Source: an uncultured Bacilli bacterium (GTDB lineage: Bacteria; Bacillota_I; Bacilli_A; RF39; UBA660). From it: a stretch of DNA of 64,000 nucleotides. Of the stretch, positions 1 to 8,672 are shown piece by piece. The notes beneath the pieces are model-generated. The model did not search any database, was not told the DNA's origin, and saw nothing but the letters and a program-made list of their open reading frames with translations. The stretch lies in assembly GCA_934096405.1 (NCBI GenBank), contig CAKOLW010000003.1, forward strand, positions 3,445 to 67,444, given 5' to 3'. The translations under genes and the position numbers were made by a program. Position 1 is the stretch's first letter; every line of letters starts with the position of its first letter.

Positions 1-120
1 TTCTATAGGTTTTAATATTTGCTCATCTCTTATATTAAGATCAATTACATAGTCAAATAAACTATTATTTATTATAACTAGTTCATAAAAGTATGGATAT
101 TTTTCTTTTAAATTAGACAT
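1..120 (-). CDS. 5' end of an unidentified protein (partial)
   Basis: The minus strand reads open from an ATG at 120 to the window edge, 40 codons beginning MSNLKEKYPYFYELVI. A GGTGAA ribosome site lies about seven bases upstream. The gene diverges from the kinase gene that starts at 218. Too little is visible to name a family; no signal peptide or membrane segment appears in this part. Confidence 0.5.
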   Translation of the reverse strand, partial: MSNLKEKYPYFYELVIINNSLFDYVIDLNIRDEQILKPIE

Positions 121-165
121 AATGTTTCACCGAAAAATATTGTAACAATTTTTTGGTTTTTTTTC

Positions 166-190
166 TACCATTTAATTAAATAATATGGTA
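166..190. promoter_or_regulatory. Inverted repeat between divergent genes
   Basis: TACCAT at 166-171 and ATGGTA at 185-190 form an inverted repeat around an AT-rich centre, between the divergent starts at 120 and 218. Its position suits an operator, but in such AT-rich DNA it could be chance. Confidence 0.25.
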
Positions 191-217
191 AAATAACATC
201 AGAATAGGAAGGGTATT

Positions 218-1114
218 ATGAAAGTTTTATGTATAGGACATGCTAGTTATGATATATCTATGTATTCTGATGGATTTCCTAAAGAAAATACTAAATATAG
301 ACTTAAGGAAAAAAATGAGTGTGTAGGTGGTTCTGCTTTAACAGCTAGTTTATTATTAGGAAAATGGGGAGTAGATACATATTATAGTGGCGTTATTGGA
401 AATGATTATTTTGGAGATAAAGTTATAGAAGAACTTAGAAATTCTAATGTAAATTATGACTATTTGATTAAATCTGATGATTTAGAAACTACAAAATCAT
501 TTATAGTTATAAATAAATATAATGCTTCTAGAACTATATTTAATTCTTATCAAGCTTGTAATGAATTAGATATAAAATATAATTTTGAACCAGATATTAT
601 ATATACTGATGGAGAACATTATGATTTAACTATTAAAGCATTTGATAAATATCCTAATAGTATTAAAGTAATAGATGCAGGTAAAATAAATGAAAAAGTT
701 ACTAAGTTATGTAGTGTAAGTGATTATATAATTTGTTCTAAAGAGTTTGCTGAGTTAATTAGTAAAATTAGAATTGATTTTGATGATCCAGATACAATAA
801 AAAGTGTAATTAATGAATTAGAAAAATTATATAGTGGTAAAATAATTATTACATTAGAAAACAAAGGATGTTTATATAAAATTGAAGATAAGATTAAAAT
901 AATGAGTGGCATTAAGGTACATGCTATTGATACTACTGGGGCTGGAGATATATTTCATGGTGCTTTTATATATGGACTTTCAAAAAAATTAACACTTGAG
1001 AAATGTTTAAAGATAGCTAATATTGCTGCTGGATTAAGTGTTAAGAGAAAGGGATCTTCAAGTAGTATTCCTAATATAATGAAGGTACATGAAATATATG
1101 AAAAAAATAAATAA
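218..1114 (+). CDS. PfkB-family carbohydrate/nucleoside kinase
   Basis: A 298-residue ribokinase-like protein that should phosphorylate a sugar, nucleoside or sugar phosphate with ATP in the cytoplasm. The PfkB signatures are both visible: the glycine-rich GGSALTASLLLGKWG region near residues 38-52, and DTTGAGDIFHGAF starting near residue 238, whose second Asp is the catalytic base in the family. Length is normal. The start has AGGAAGG six bases upstream. The substrate cannot be told from sequence. It is followed, with overlap, by an Smr-domain gene and then two surface-protein genes, so all four may be cotranscribed. Confidence 0.85.
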   Translation: MKVLCIGHASYDISMYSDGFPKENTKYRLKEKNECVGGSALTASLLLGKWGVDTYYSGVIGNDYFGDKVIEELRNSNVNYDYLIKSDDLETTKSFIVINKYNASRTIFNSYQACNELDIKYNFEPDIIYTDGEHYDLTIKAFDKYPNSIKVIDAGKINEKVTKLCSVSDYIICSKEFAELISKIRIDFDDPDTIKSVINELEKLYSGKIIITLENKGCLYKIEDKIKIMSGIKVHAIDTTGAGDIFHGAFIYGLSKKLTLEKCLKIANIAAGLSVKRKGSSSSIPNIMKVHEIYEKNK

Positions 1115-1391
1115 TAATAATTTTATTGATCCATTTTATACTTTATATAATGTTATAGATTTACATGGATTTGATAAAGAATATGCTTTATTTAAGGTAA
1201 ATGAATTTATTAGTGATAGTCTTAAATTAAAAAAGTATGACTTAATTATAATTCATGGAAAAGGGACTGGTGTATTAAAGAATTCTATACATGAGTTTTT
1301 AAAACACGATAAAAGAGTTATTGAATATAAAATTGATAATTATAATGATGGACAAACTATAGTTAGGTTAGGTGAAATAAATGAAAAATAA
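1098..1391 (+). CDS. Smr-domain protein
   Basis: A small protein of about 97 residues that is almost only an Smr domain, the nuclease or nucleic-acid-binding module found at the C-terminus of MutS2. The family motifs DLHGF (near residue 21) and IIHGKGTGVL (near residues 52-61) are clear. An in-frame ATG at 1089 is an alternative start, but the AAGG site at 1082-1085 is better spaced for 1098. The gene overlaps the kinase gene upstream and its last codons overlap the next start at 1381, indicating translational coupling. Stand-alone Smr proteins are proposed to act in ribosome rescue or recombination; the role here is unknown. Confidence 0.8.
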   Translation: MKKINNNNFIDPFYTLYNVIDLHGFDKEYALFKVNEFISDSLKLKKYDLIIIHGKGTGVLKNSIHEFLKHDKRVIEYKIDNYNDGQTIVRLGEINEK

Positions 1392-2835
1392 AAATGGTTT
1401 TACATTAGTTGAATTGCTAGCAGTTATTGCTTTAATAGGAGTAATAATGCTTTTAGTAGCACCTAAAGTTATTAATGTATTTAATGATAGTAAAAAAACT
1501 GCTTTTTATGATGAAGTAGTTAGTTTATATAACAATGCTTATACAACTTATGCTAGTAGATTATCAGAAGGTGATACAAGTAAAAGATATTGTTTAGGAG
1601 AAGATGAAACTTTAAATAAGTTAGAAATAAAAGATAAGAATAATTTTTATTATGATATACAATTAAATAATGAAGGAAAAGTAATAAAAATTAAAGTTAA
1701 AAATAAGAATTATAATATTTCTATATCTAATAGTAATGGATTAGACAAAAGTGATATAAAAGTTGAAAGTGTTCAAGTTAATGATAAAACTCAATATTTA
1801 AATTGTAGTGGAGAGGGATTAACTTTGACACAAACTTTGTTAAGAGATAATCCAATAGTAAGTGAAAGAACTGATTTTTCACCATATCATGATGAGCCTA
1901 TCGAAAATGGAACAATTTATAAAACTAATGAAACAGAAGATGGAAGTATAGTATATTATTACTATGGTAATATAAACAACAATTGGTTTAAGTTTGCTAA
2001 TTATTATTGGCGAATAATAAGAACTAATGAAAATGGTGGAATAAGGTTATTATTTGTAGGAAAGAACCATGATACAATTGATGATAGTAAATTGTATAGT
2101 ACTACTAGAAAATATAAAGATTTAACTGGTATTTCTTCTGATCCAATGTATGTTGGATTTATGTATGGAACAAGTGGGTCTTTAGAAAATAATAGAACAA
2201 ATGAAAACATTAGTACTATATTAGAAGAGTTAGAATCATGGTATGAAAAAAATATTTCATATAAATATGAAAAGTATATTAGTATGGATGCAATTTATTG
2301 TAATGATAGAAGCATTGGTAGTGGTACTTATTCTACTTCTTCATCCGATTATTTCAGATATGGTGCTTCTGTTAGATTATCTAATAAAACGCCTTCTTAT
2401 AAATGTGGAGGAAATGGTAATGGTGGTACATTTGCTACTGCCGGTGATGCTGATAAGTTTAGTGTAAGTAAAGCTTCAGGAGGAAATGGAGAATTAATTT
2501 ACCCAATTGCTTTAATAACTTTAGATGAAATAGTTTTTGCTGGTGGTCCATATCCAAATGTTTGGTATTTTAGTACAAGTACTGGAAATACTTTGATTGA
2601 ATATTATTCTTGGTGGACTATGACACCTATTAATTGGAACAATGGAAATTCAAGAGTAGCAGCAATTAATGGTGCAATTTATCCGGGAAGTTTCTCTAGT
2701 TTAAACATTGATTCTTCAGGAGGAGATTTGGCTGTTATGAGACCTGTAATTTCACTAGATAAATGTGTTAAATTAAATGGTACTGGAACTGCAACTGATC
2801 CTTATGTCGTTGATGAAGATGCTAGTACTTGTTAG
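1381..2835 (+). CDS. Prepilin-like surface protein with CLec-like module
   Basis: A 484-residue secreted protein. Residues 6-34 carry a classic type IV prepilin leader, G|FTLVELLAVIALIGVIML, with Glu at position 5 after the predicted cleavage site, so a prepilin peptidase should process it. Residues about 35-140 resemble a small pilin head with Cys. The C-terminal part is the shared surface module: YYYYGNINNNWFKFANYYWRII without the variable insert, AIYCNDR, YPIALITLDEIVFAGG, WWTMTP, MRPVISL, then a GTGTATDPYVV tail ending in Cys. The start has AGGTGA five bases upstream and overlaps the Smr gene. No pilus assembly genes are in the window. Function (adhesion, ligand binding) is inference. Confidence 0.8.
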   Translation: MKNKNGFTLVELLAVIALIGVIMLLVAPKVINVFNDSKKTAFYDEVVSLYNNAYTTYASRLSEGDTSKRYCLGEDETLNKLEIKDKNNFYYDIQLNNEGKVIKIKVKNKNYNISISNSNGLDKSDIKVESVQVNDKTQYLNCSGEGLTLTQTLLRDNPIVSERTDFSPYHDEPIENGTIYKTNETEDGSIVYYYYGNINNNWFKFANYYWRIIRTNENGGIRLLFVGKNHDTIDDSKLYSTTRKYKDLTGISSDPMYVGFMYGTSGSLENNRTNENISTILEELESWYEKNISYKYEKYISMDAIYCNDRSIGSGTYSTSSSDYFRYGASVRLSNKTPSYKCGGNGNGGTFATAGDADKFSVSKASGGNGELIYPIALITLDEIVFAGGPYPNVWYFSTSTGNTLIEYYSWWTMTPINWNNGNSRVAAINGAIYPGSFSSLNIDSSGGDLAVMRPVISLDKCVKLNGTGTATDPYVVDEDASTC

Positions 2836-2845
2836 GAGGTATTGA

Positions 2846-4255
2846 ATGAAGAAAAGTAAAAAAGGATTTACATTGGTTGAACTATTAGCAGTTATTGCTT
2901 TAATAGGAGTAATTATGCTAATAGTTGCACCTAATGTTATAAGATTGTTTAAAAAGGGAACTAAGTCTGCATTTAAAAATGAAGTATTAACTATATATAA
3001 TAGTGTGTATCCTACATATTTATCAAGAACTAGTGATGGAGATTATTCAACTAGGTTTTGTTTTACACATGGTATAGGTGATTCATTGGATGTAGAAAAT
3101 AAAGAAAATATTTCTTATGACATTTCTATTGATGATGATGGTAATATAACAAAATTTACTGTTATTAATGATGATTATGTATTTAAAGGAAATAAAATTA
3201 CTAAAAAAGATATTAAATCAAATAATATTAAAGAAAAAACTAATAGTGATGTAATAATATGTGATAATATACCTTTAACATTGTCACAAGCAATGTTGAG
3301 AGATAATCCGACAAGAAACGTAAGAAGTAATAATGATGATATAACTGACTTTGTAGGACTATTTACTGAGAATACTACTGGGACATTGTTTACTTCAACA
3401 GAAAGTATAAGTGGAATAACTGATGTGCCACAAGAAGTATACTATTATGCTGGAAATACAACAAATAACTGGGTAAAATTCGGAGGATTTTACTGGAGAA
3501 TAATAAGAACAAATCATGATGGAAGTGTAAGATTACTTTACTCCGGAACAAGCTCTGATACAACAAACGGTTATATTGGAACAAGTGCATATAATAGTTC
3601 AGCTAATAGCACAAAATATGCGGGATATAAGTATGGAGAAGATACTTCTTATGATACAATGACAAATAATACAATAGATAGTACAGTAAAAACATATATA
3701 GATGCATGGTATAAAAATAATTTAACAAATTATACAAAATACTTGAGTACAAGTGCAGTATATTGTAATGATAGAGGTATAAGTGGAATATATTCAGCAA
3801 GTACTAGATATTATTATGAATCATATACAAGAGCATATTCATATTTAACACCAACTTATGATTGTTATAATCAAAAAGATGCGTTTAGTGTAGATAATAC
3901 AAGTGCTAAATTAAATTACCCAATAGCTTTAATGACATTTGATGAAATGTGGTTTGCTGGAAGTTGGAGAAATCCATCATGGAGTAGTCAATATGCTTGG
4001 TTACACACAAATAGTAAAGGAAATTCAATCACAGGTAATACTAGATGGTGGTCTTTGTCACCTAATCGTTGGGATGGAAAAAATTCTTATCAGTGGAGTT
4101 GTGCTTTTGATGGTGATGCATATTTAGCAATGAGTAGTACAAACTCTAATTATGGTGTCCGTCCTGTAATATCATTAAAATCATGTGCTAAAGTAACAGG
4201 AACAGGAACTGCTGATAATCCATATGTAGTGGATGAAAAAAATTCTTCGTGCTAA
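2846..4255 (+). CDS. Prepilin-like surface protein with CLec-like module
   Basis: A 469-residue paralogue of the preceding gene, ten bases downstream with TAGGAGG as ribosome site. The leader KKG|FTLVELLAVIALIGVIML again has Glu at position 5. A pilin-like head with Cys follows, then LSQAMLRDNPTRNVR introduces the shared module: YYYAGNTTNNWVKFGGFYWRII without an insert, AVYCNDR, YPIALMTFDEMWFAGS, WWSLSP, VRPVISLKSCAKVTGTGT and a terminal Cys. Part of its DNA (around 3380-3520) closely matches the TasA-like member at 18521 although the N-termini are unrelated, which suggests exchange between genes. Confidence 0.8.
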   Translation: MKKSKKGFTLVELLAVIALIGVIMLIVAPNVIRLFKKGTKSAFKNEVLTIYNSVYPTYLSRTSDGDYSTRFCFTHGIGDSLDVENKENISYDISIDDDGNITKFTVINDDYVFKGNKITKKDIKSNNIKEKTNSDVIICDNIPLTLSQAMLRDNPTRNVRSNNDDITDFVGLFTENTTGTLFTSTESISGITDVPQEVYYYAGNTTNNWVKFGGFYWRIIRTNHDGSVRLLYSGTSSDTTNGYIGTSAYNSSANSTKYAGYKYGEDTSYDTMTNNTIDSTVKTYIDAWYKNNLTNYTKYLSTSAVYCNDRGISGIYSASTRYYYESYTRAYSYLTPTYDCYNQKDAFSVDNTSAKLNYPIALMTFDEMWFAGSWRNPSWSSQYAWLHTNSKGNSITGNTRWWSLSPNRWDGKNSYQWSCAFDGDAYLAMSSTNSNYGVRPVISLKSCAKVTGTGTADNPYVVDEKNSSC

Positions 4256-4258
4256 GTA

Positions 4259-4287
4259 TTGTAATAGATAAAATAATTTGATATAAT
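4259..4287 (+). promoter_or_regulatory. Promoter for the rimP-nusA operon
   Basis: TTGTAA at 4259-4264 and TATAAT at 4282-4287 are separated by exactly 17 bases, a good housekeeping sigma promoter directly after the preceding stop codon. It should start RNA near 4294, just before the hairpin at 4301. Confidence 0.7.
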
Positions 4288-4300
4288 TAAGTTACTTGAT

Positions 4301-4330
4301 GAGTGGGACAGAAATCCCACTCTTTAATTT
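4301..4330 (+). promoter_or_regulatory. GC-rich hairpin in the rimP leader
   Basis: GAGTGGGA (4301-4308) and TCCCACTC (4315-4322) form a perfect 8 bp stem with a CAGAAA loop, followed by TTTAATTT. It lies a few bases inside the predicted operon transcript. It may stabilise the 5' end or act as an attenuator or weak terminator; the sequence does not decide. Confidence 0.6.
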
Positions 4331-4345
4331 GATAAGGAGGATATA

Positions 4346-4603
4346 GTGAAAGAAAAGATATTAGAAGTAGTTACTGAGCCATTAAAAACTATTGGTGTAG
4401 AAGTAACTGATGTTAAGTTTGAAAAAGAAGATGGAGTAGATACATTATTTATTACAATTAATAATGGAAATATAGTTGATACTGAATTATGTGCTAAAGC
4501 AAGTGAAATAATTAATCCATTATTAGATACTTTAGATATACCAGAGTTAAATAATGAATATGTATTAGATGTAGGAAGTGAGGTTTCAGAAGATGAACAA
4601 TAA
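4346..4603 (+). CDS. rimP: Ribosome maturation factor RimP, short form
   Basis: An 85-residue protein that looks like the N-terminal domain of RimP, needed for 30S subunit maturation. The start is GTG with GGAGG five bases upstream. Residues 1-80 follow the family N-domain, with GVEVTDVKFEKEDGVDTLFITI and a later DVGSE in place of the usual VSSPG turn. RimP is usually about 150 residues; the whole C-terminal SH3-like domain is missing and the gene ends inside the start of nusA (overlap of 11 bases). Position before nusA supports the call. Confidence 0.75.
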   Translation: MKEKILEVVTEPLKTIGVEVTDVKFEKEDGVDTLFITINNGNIVDTELCAKASEIINPLLDTLDIPELNNEYVLDVGSEVSEDEQ

Positions 4604-5648
4604 AGAATTTAAAACAGCTTTTGATTTTATAGTTAAAGAAAAAAATATAGATCCAGAGGTAGTAAAGGAAGCAATGCAAAATGCTCTAGCAGCAGGTTAT
4701 AAAAAGAACACTGGAGAAGATGCTGATGTAAGAGCAGAGTTTAATACTGAAAATGGTATGATTCGTCTATTTAGAAGAATGACTGTAGTAGATGAAATAG
4801 AAAATGAGGATACAGAATTAAGTCTAGAAGAAGCTCAAGAAATAAATCCTAACTATAAAGTAGGAGATGTTATTGAAAATGAAGTAGACTTTGAAGATTT
4901 TGGTCGTGTAGCAGTTAGTGTTGCTAAACAAGTAGTACTTCAAAAGATTAGAGAAGTTGAAAGAAATCAAATTATGGATGAATTTAGAGATAAACAAGAT
5001 GAAATGATGGTTGGTTTCTTAGCAATGGAAGATAATAGAAATTACTATGTTGATCTTGGAAAAGCAAGAGGAATATTACCTAAAAATGAACTAATTCCTG
5101 GAGAAACTTTAAGAATGGGAGATAGTGTTAAAGTTTATATAGTAAGTGTTGAAGAAACTACTAAAGGGCCTTCAATTAGATTAAGTCGTAAACATTATGG
5201 ATTTGTAAAAAGACTATTTGAAAATGAAATACCTGAATTTGCTGAAGGAATACTAATAATGCATGGTGTTGCGCGTGAAGCAGGGGTAAGAAGTAAAGTT
5301 GCGATTGAAAGTATAAATCCTAATGTTGATGCTATAGGTAGTTGTATAGGAGAAAAAGGTACTCGTATTGCTAATATAATTAAGGCTTTAAATGGAGAAA
5401 AAGTAGATTTAGTATTATATGATGAGAATCCAGAAAAATTTATAGAAAATGCTTTAAGTCCAGCTAAGAATTTAAATGTTACAATACAAGATGAAAAGAA
5501 AAGAGAAGCTTTAGTTATAACTGATAATGAAAATTTAAGTTTAGCTATTGGTAAAAAAGGAATTAATATTAAATTAGCTAGTAAATTAACTAGATATAAA
5601 TTAAATATTAAGACTTTAGATGATATAAATAAAGAAATTAATAAATAA
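4593..5648 (+). CDS. nusA: Transcription termination/antitermination factor NusA
   Basis: About 351 residues: an N-terminal RNA-polymerase-binding domain (1-125), an S1 domain (about 130-205), then two KH domains, with GEKGTRIANIIKALNGEKVD and later AIGKKGINIKLASKLT. NusA binds RNA polymerase and nascent RNA and modulates pausing and termination. The ATG at 4593 is preferred; an upstream in-frame GTG at 4578 is less likely. There is no C-terminal acidic repeat, as usual in Bacillota. It overlaps rimP and is followed ten bases later by ylxR. Confidence 0.95.
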   Translation: MNNKEFKTAFDFIVKEKNIDPEVVKEAMQNALAAGYKKNTGEDADVRAEFNTENGMIRLFRRMTVVDEIENEDTELSLEEAQEINPNYKVGDVIENEVDFEDFGRVAVSVAKQVVLQKIREVERNQIMDEFRDKQDEMMVGFLAMEDNRNYYVDLGKARGILPKNELIPGETLRMGDSVKVYIVSVEETTKGPSIRLSRKHYGFVKRLFENEIPEFAEGILIMHGVAREAGVRSKVAIESINPNVDAIGSCIGEKGTRIANIIKALNGEKVDLVLYDENPEKFIENALSPAKNLNVTIQDEKKREALVITDNENLSLAIGKKGINIKLASKLTRYKLNIKTLDDINKEINK

Positions 5649-5657
5649 GGTGTAAAT

Positions 5658-5918
5658 ATGAAAAATAAAAAAATACCTATGAGAACTTGTGTAGTTACTA
5701 AAGAAAAGTGTGAGAAAAGAGATTTACTTAGAGTAGTAAGAACTCCAGAAGGTAATGTAATTGTTGATGATACATTAAAAGCTAATGGAAGAGGTGCTTA
5801 CCTAAAAAAAGATAAAAGTGTTATAGAAAGTGCTAAGAAAAGTAAGAGTCTTGAAAGACATTTAGAAACTAGTATAAGTGATGAAATATATGATGAATTA
5901 TTAAATAAAATTAATTAG
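5658..5918 (+). CDS. ylxR: YlxR/RnpM RNA-binding protein
   Basis: An 86-residue YlxR-family protein, recently named RnpM in Bacillus for binding RNase P. The family core is visible: PMRTCVVTKEKCEKRDLLRVVR near residues 7-28 and GRGAYL near 45. It sits in the usual place between nusA and infB. The ribosomal L7Ae-like gene ylxQ, which commonly follows in Bacilli, is absent here. Confidence 0.9.
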   Translation: MKNKKIPMRTCVVTKEKCEKRDLLRVVRTPEGNVIVDDTLKANGRGAYLKKDKSVIESAKKSKSLERHLETSISDEIYDELLNKIN

Positions 5919-5933
5919 AAAGAAGGTGCTTAT

Positions 5934-8054
5934 ATGACAGTAAAAGACTATGCATTAGATTTAAATGTTAGTGTTAATAGTGTTTTAGATAAATGTAAAA
6001 GTTTAGGCATAAAGGTTAGTAGTGAAAATGATTATTTAGAAGATGATGATATTATAATGTTAGATAATGTTATTGGAGAAATGGCTACTAATGAAGAAGT
6101 AGAAGAAAATTTACTTAGTGAAGAATTAGAAGATAAGTTTAACTTAGAAGATAGAGCTAATAATTTAATAGATGAAGATTTAACTGAAGAAAGAACTAAG
6201 AAAGTTAAATTAAAGAAAAAAGATTCTAATAAGAATGAAGATTTTAAGAAAGAAAAGAAGAATATTTATAAGCATAAAACTAAGTTACAAACTAATAAGA
6301 GTGAAGATGATACAAATGTAATACTTTATACTGATGGTATGACTGTTAAAGATTTAGCTAGTAAACTTGGTATAAGAGATGAAGAGATAATTAAGAAGAT
6401 GTTTGGTATGGGATTAATTCTTAATATTAATCAGGCTATTACATTTGAAGATGCTGAAGTTGTATGTTTAGAATATAATAAAGAATTAAAGAAAGAAGAA
6501 AGTAAAGATATTAGTAATTTTGAAGAATATGAAATTATTGATGATGAGAATGATTTAGTTCCAAGACCGCCTATTGTTACTATTATGGGACATGTTGATC
6601 ATGGTAAAACAAGTTTACTTGATTATATAAGACATTCTCATGTTGTAAGTGGAGAAGCAGGTGGAATTACCCAACATATTGGTGCTTATCAAGTTGAGAT
6701 TAAAGGTAATTTAATTACATTTATTGATACTCCTGGACATGCTGCATTTACTGAAATGAGAGCAAGAGGAGCAAAGATTACTGATATTGTTGTTATAATA
6801 GTGGCTGCTGATGATGGAGTTATGCCACAAACTAAAGAAGCAATAGACCATGCTAAAAGTGCTGGAGTTCCTATTATAGTGGCTATTAATAAAATAGATA
6901 AAGGTATAGGAAATATTGATAAAATAATGAGTGAGATGAGTGAATATGGATTGACTCCTGAAGAATGGGGTGGAGATACTATATTTGTTAAATTATCTGC
7001 TCATACTGGAGAAAATGTTGACTTATTATTAGAGAATATTATTGCTTTAGCTGAAATGCAAGAATTAAAAGCAAATCCTAATAGGTATGCTGTAGGTACA
7101 GTTATTGAAGCTAAATTAGATAAAAATAAGGGACCAGTTGCAACACTTCTTATTAATAATGGTACTTTAAGATTAGGAGATCCTATTGTAGTTGGTTCTT
7201 CATTTGGTAAAGTAAGAACTTTAAAAAATAGTAATGGTATTGATTTAACTAGTGCTTTACCTAGTACTCCAGTTGAAGTTACAGGACTTAATGAAGTACC
7301 AGTCGCTGGAGATAAATTTATGGCATTTGAAAGTGAAAAAGAAGCAAGAAGTGTAGCTGAAAAGAGATCAAATATACAAAAAGAAAAGAAATATGCTAAG
7401 AAGGCAGTAAGTCTAGATGATTTATTTGAATCTATTAAAGAAGGTCATAAAGAAATTAATATAGTACTTAAAACTGATGTTAAAGGTAGTGAAGAGGCAG
7501 TTAAAAATGCTCTTGAAAAGATAAGTGTTGATGGAGTTAAAATATCAGTTATAAGAAGTGGAGTAGGAACTATTACAGAAAGTGATGTAGTGTTAGCTAG
7601 TGCATCAAATGCAATTATTATTGGATTTAATGTTGTTCCTAGTCATGAAACTAAAGAAACAGCTAAACAATATAATGTTGATATTAGATTATATAATATT
7701 ATTTATAAAGTAGTAGAAGAAATAGAAGCAGCTATGAAAGGTATGCTTGATCCTGAATACGAAGAGGTTATTACTGGTAATGCTGAAGTTAGACAAATAT
7801 TTAAGTTTTCTAAAGTTGGTAATATCGCAGGTAGTCATGTTACTAGTGGTGTTGTAAAAAGTAATAGTCTTGTAAGATTAATTCGTGATGGAGTGGTAGT
7901 ATATACTGGTAAAATAGGAAGTTTACAAAGAGAAAAGGATCAAGTTAAAGAAGTAAAAAATGGATTTGATTGTGGTATTACATTAGAAAACTTTATTGAT
8001 ATTAAAGTTGGTGATGTAATTGAAGCATATGAAATGAAGGAAGTAAAGAGATAA
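5934..8054 (+). CDS. infB: Translation initiation factor IF-2
   Basis: A 706-residue GTPase that delivers initiator tRNA to the ribosome. Two small IF2-N helical domains (about 1-50 and 130-180) flank a charged Lys/Glu-rich linker. The G domain has GHVDHGKTS near 219, DTPGH near 264, NKID near 319, followed by beta-barrel, coupling and C-terminal domains with YEEVITGNAEVRQIFKFSKVGNIAGS. Start has AGAAGGTG upstream. Its stop overlaps the rbfA start by one base (TAATG). Confidence 0.97.
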   Translation: MTVKDYALDLNVSVNSVLDKCKSLGIKVSSENDYLEDDDIIMLDNVIGEMATNEEVEENLLSEELEDKFNLEDRANNLIDEDLTEERTKKVKLKKKDSNKNEDFKKEKKNIYKHKTKLQTNKSEDDTNVILYTDGMTVKDLASKLGIRDEEIIKKMFGMGLILNINQAITFEDAEVVCLEYNKELKKEESKDISNFEEYEIIDDENDLVPRPPIVTIMGHVDHGKTSLLDYIRHSHVVSGEAGGITQHIGAYQVEIKGNLITFIDTPGHAAFTEMRARGAKITDIVVIIVAADDGVMPQTKEAIDHAKSAGVPIIVAINKIDKGIGNIDKIMSEMSEYGLTPEEWGGDTIFVKLSAHTGENVDLLLENIIALAEMQELKANPNRYAVGTVIEAKLDKNKGPVATLLINNGTLRLGDPIVVGSSFGKVRTLKNSNGIDLTSALPSTPVEVTGLNEVPVAGDKFMAFESEKEARSVAEKRSNIQKEKKYAKKAVSLDDLFESIKEGHKEINIVLKTDVKGSEEAVKNALEKISVDGVKISVIRSGVGTITESDVVLASASNAIIIGFNVVPSHETKETAKQYNVDIRLYNIIYKVVEEIEAAMKGMLDPEYEEVITGNAEVRQIFKFSKVGNIAGSHVTSGVVKSNSLVRLIRDGVVVYTGKIGSLQREKDQVKEVKNGFDCGITLENFIDIKVGDVIEAYEMKEVKR

Positions 8055-8392
8055 TGAAATTAAAAGGAGAAAGAGTAGCTTCTGATTTATTAAAAGAACT
8101 TGGCATGATTTTACTTACTGATGCGAAAGATGAAGATTTTAAATATGTTACATTAACTTATGCAACTGTTACAAATGATTTATCTTTTGCTAAAGTTTAT
8201 TTTACTACATTAGATAATGAAAATAAGGATAAAGTTTTAAAAGACTTAAATAATGCAAGTGGCTATTTTAGAAGTAGTTTAGCTGGTAAATTGAATATTA
8301 GACATATTCCAGAAATAAGATTTGTATATGATGAGTCAATTGAATATGGTCAAAAAATAGAAAAGATAATTGAAAAAATTAATGAAGAATAA
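8054..8392 (+). CDS. rbfA: Ribosome-binding factor A
   Basis: A 112-residue KH-like protein for 16S rRNA processing and 30S maturation. The core features are RVASDLLKELGMIL at the N-terminus and the RHIPEIRFVYDESIEYGQKIEKII signature region near residues 85-108. It is translationally coupled to infB. The rest of the classical operon (truB, ribF, rpsO) does not follow; the operon ends here and a toxin-antitoxin locus begins. Confidence 0.95.
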   Translation: MKLKGERVASDLLKELGMILLTDAKDEDFKYVTLTYATVTNDLSFAKVYFTTLDNENKDKVLKDLNNASGYFRSSLAGKLNIRHIPEIRFVYDESIEYGQKIEKIIEKINEE

Positions 8393-8421
8393 TGGACAGA
8401 ATAAATAAAATTTAGTATAAT
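8393..8421 (+). promoter_or_regulatory. Promoter of the type I antitoxin RNA
   Basis: TGGACA at 8393-8398 and TATAAT at 8416-8421 with a 17-base spacer, starting immediately at the rbfA stop. A second possible -10 (TACAAT, 8444-8449) would start RNA at the repeat near 8457, mirroring the toxin transcript. Confidence 0.65.
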
Positions 8422-8427
8422 GTATAC

Positions 8428-8545
8428 AGATGGACATATTGAATACAATATAAAAAGAGTTCACTTAACTTTAGTCGGTCAGGTGTTCTCAGTCCTTGAT
8501 GACTTGGAAAAACACCGTTCTAACTAGAAAGGTGTTTTTCTTAAT
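8428..8545 (+). ncRNA. Candidate antisense antitoxin RNA (type I TA)
   Basis: Predicted RNA of about 90-120 bases from the promoter above to the shared terminator hairpin. It contains AGTTCACTTAA (8458-8468), GTCAGGTG (8478-8485) and CTCAGTCCTT (8488-8497). The same three modules occur in the same order near the 5' end of the convergent toxin mRNA, as in the Fst/RNAI-RNAII system of Enterococcus. Opposing transcripts carrying the same direct repeats can pair in trans at the repeats and at the terminator. No ORF is apparent in this RNA. Confidence 0.65.
8508..8541. terminator. Bidirectional terminator shared by toxin and antitoxin RNAs
   Basis: AAAAACACC (8508-8516) pairs with GGTGTTTTT (8531-8539); the inner TTCTA/TAGAA extends the stem. 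It is a good terminator on both strands and is where the two convergent RNAs meet. Confidence 0.8.
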
Positions 8546-8571
8546 TTTTGACCCCCTTACTAAGTTCGAAG

Positions 8572-8634
8572 TTAATCTTCGAATAGTTTTATTAATAAAA
8601 CTAATATAATAATTAGAATAATCAAATATTCCAT
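8572..8634 (-). CDS. Hydrophobic type I toxin-like peptide, 20 residues
   Basis: The peptide MEYLIILIIILVLLIKLFED is a single hydrophobic helix with a charged end, like Ibs, Fst and TxpA-class membrane toxins. AAAGGG lies about seven bases upstream. A much stronger site, AGGAAGGAGGTGAGG, sits further up and drives an overlapping frame from ATG at 8650 whose product would be non-hydrophobic and run through the terminator; that frame may be a coupling leader like mok in hok/sok. The coding region contains a perfect 20-base palindrome (8584-8603), and the stop lies in a TTCGAAG/CTTCGAA hairpin (8565-8583), so the mRNA is strongly folded. Not detectable by normal gene callers. Confidence 0.7.
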   Translation of the reverse strand: MEYLIILIIILVLLIKLFED

Positions 8635-8672
8635 TAATATACCCTTTCATAGGACCTCACCTCCTTCCTAAA

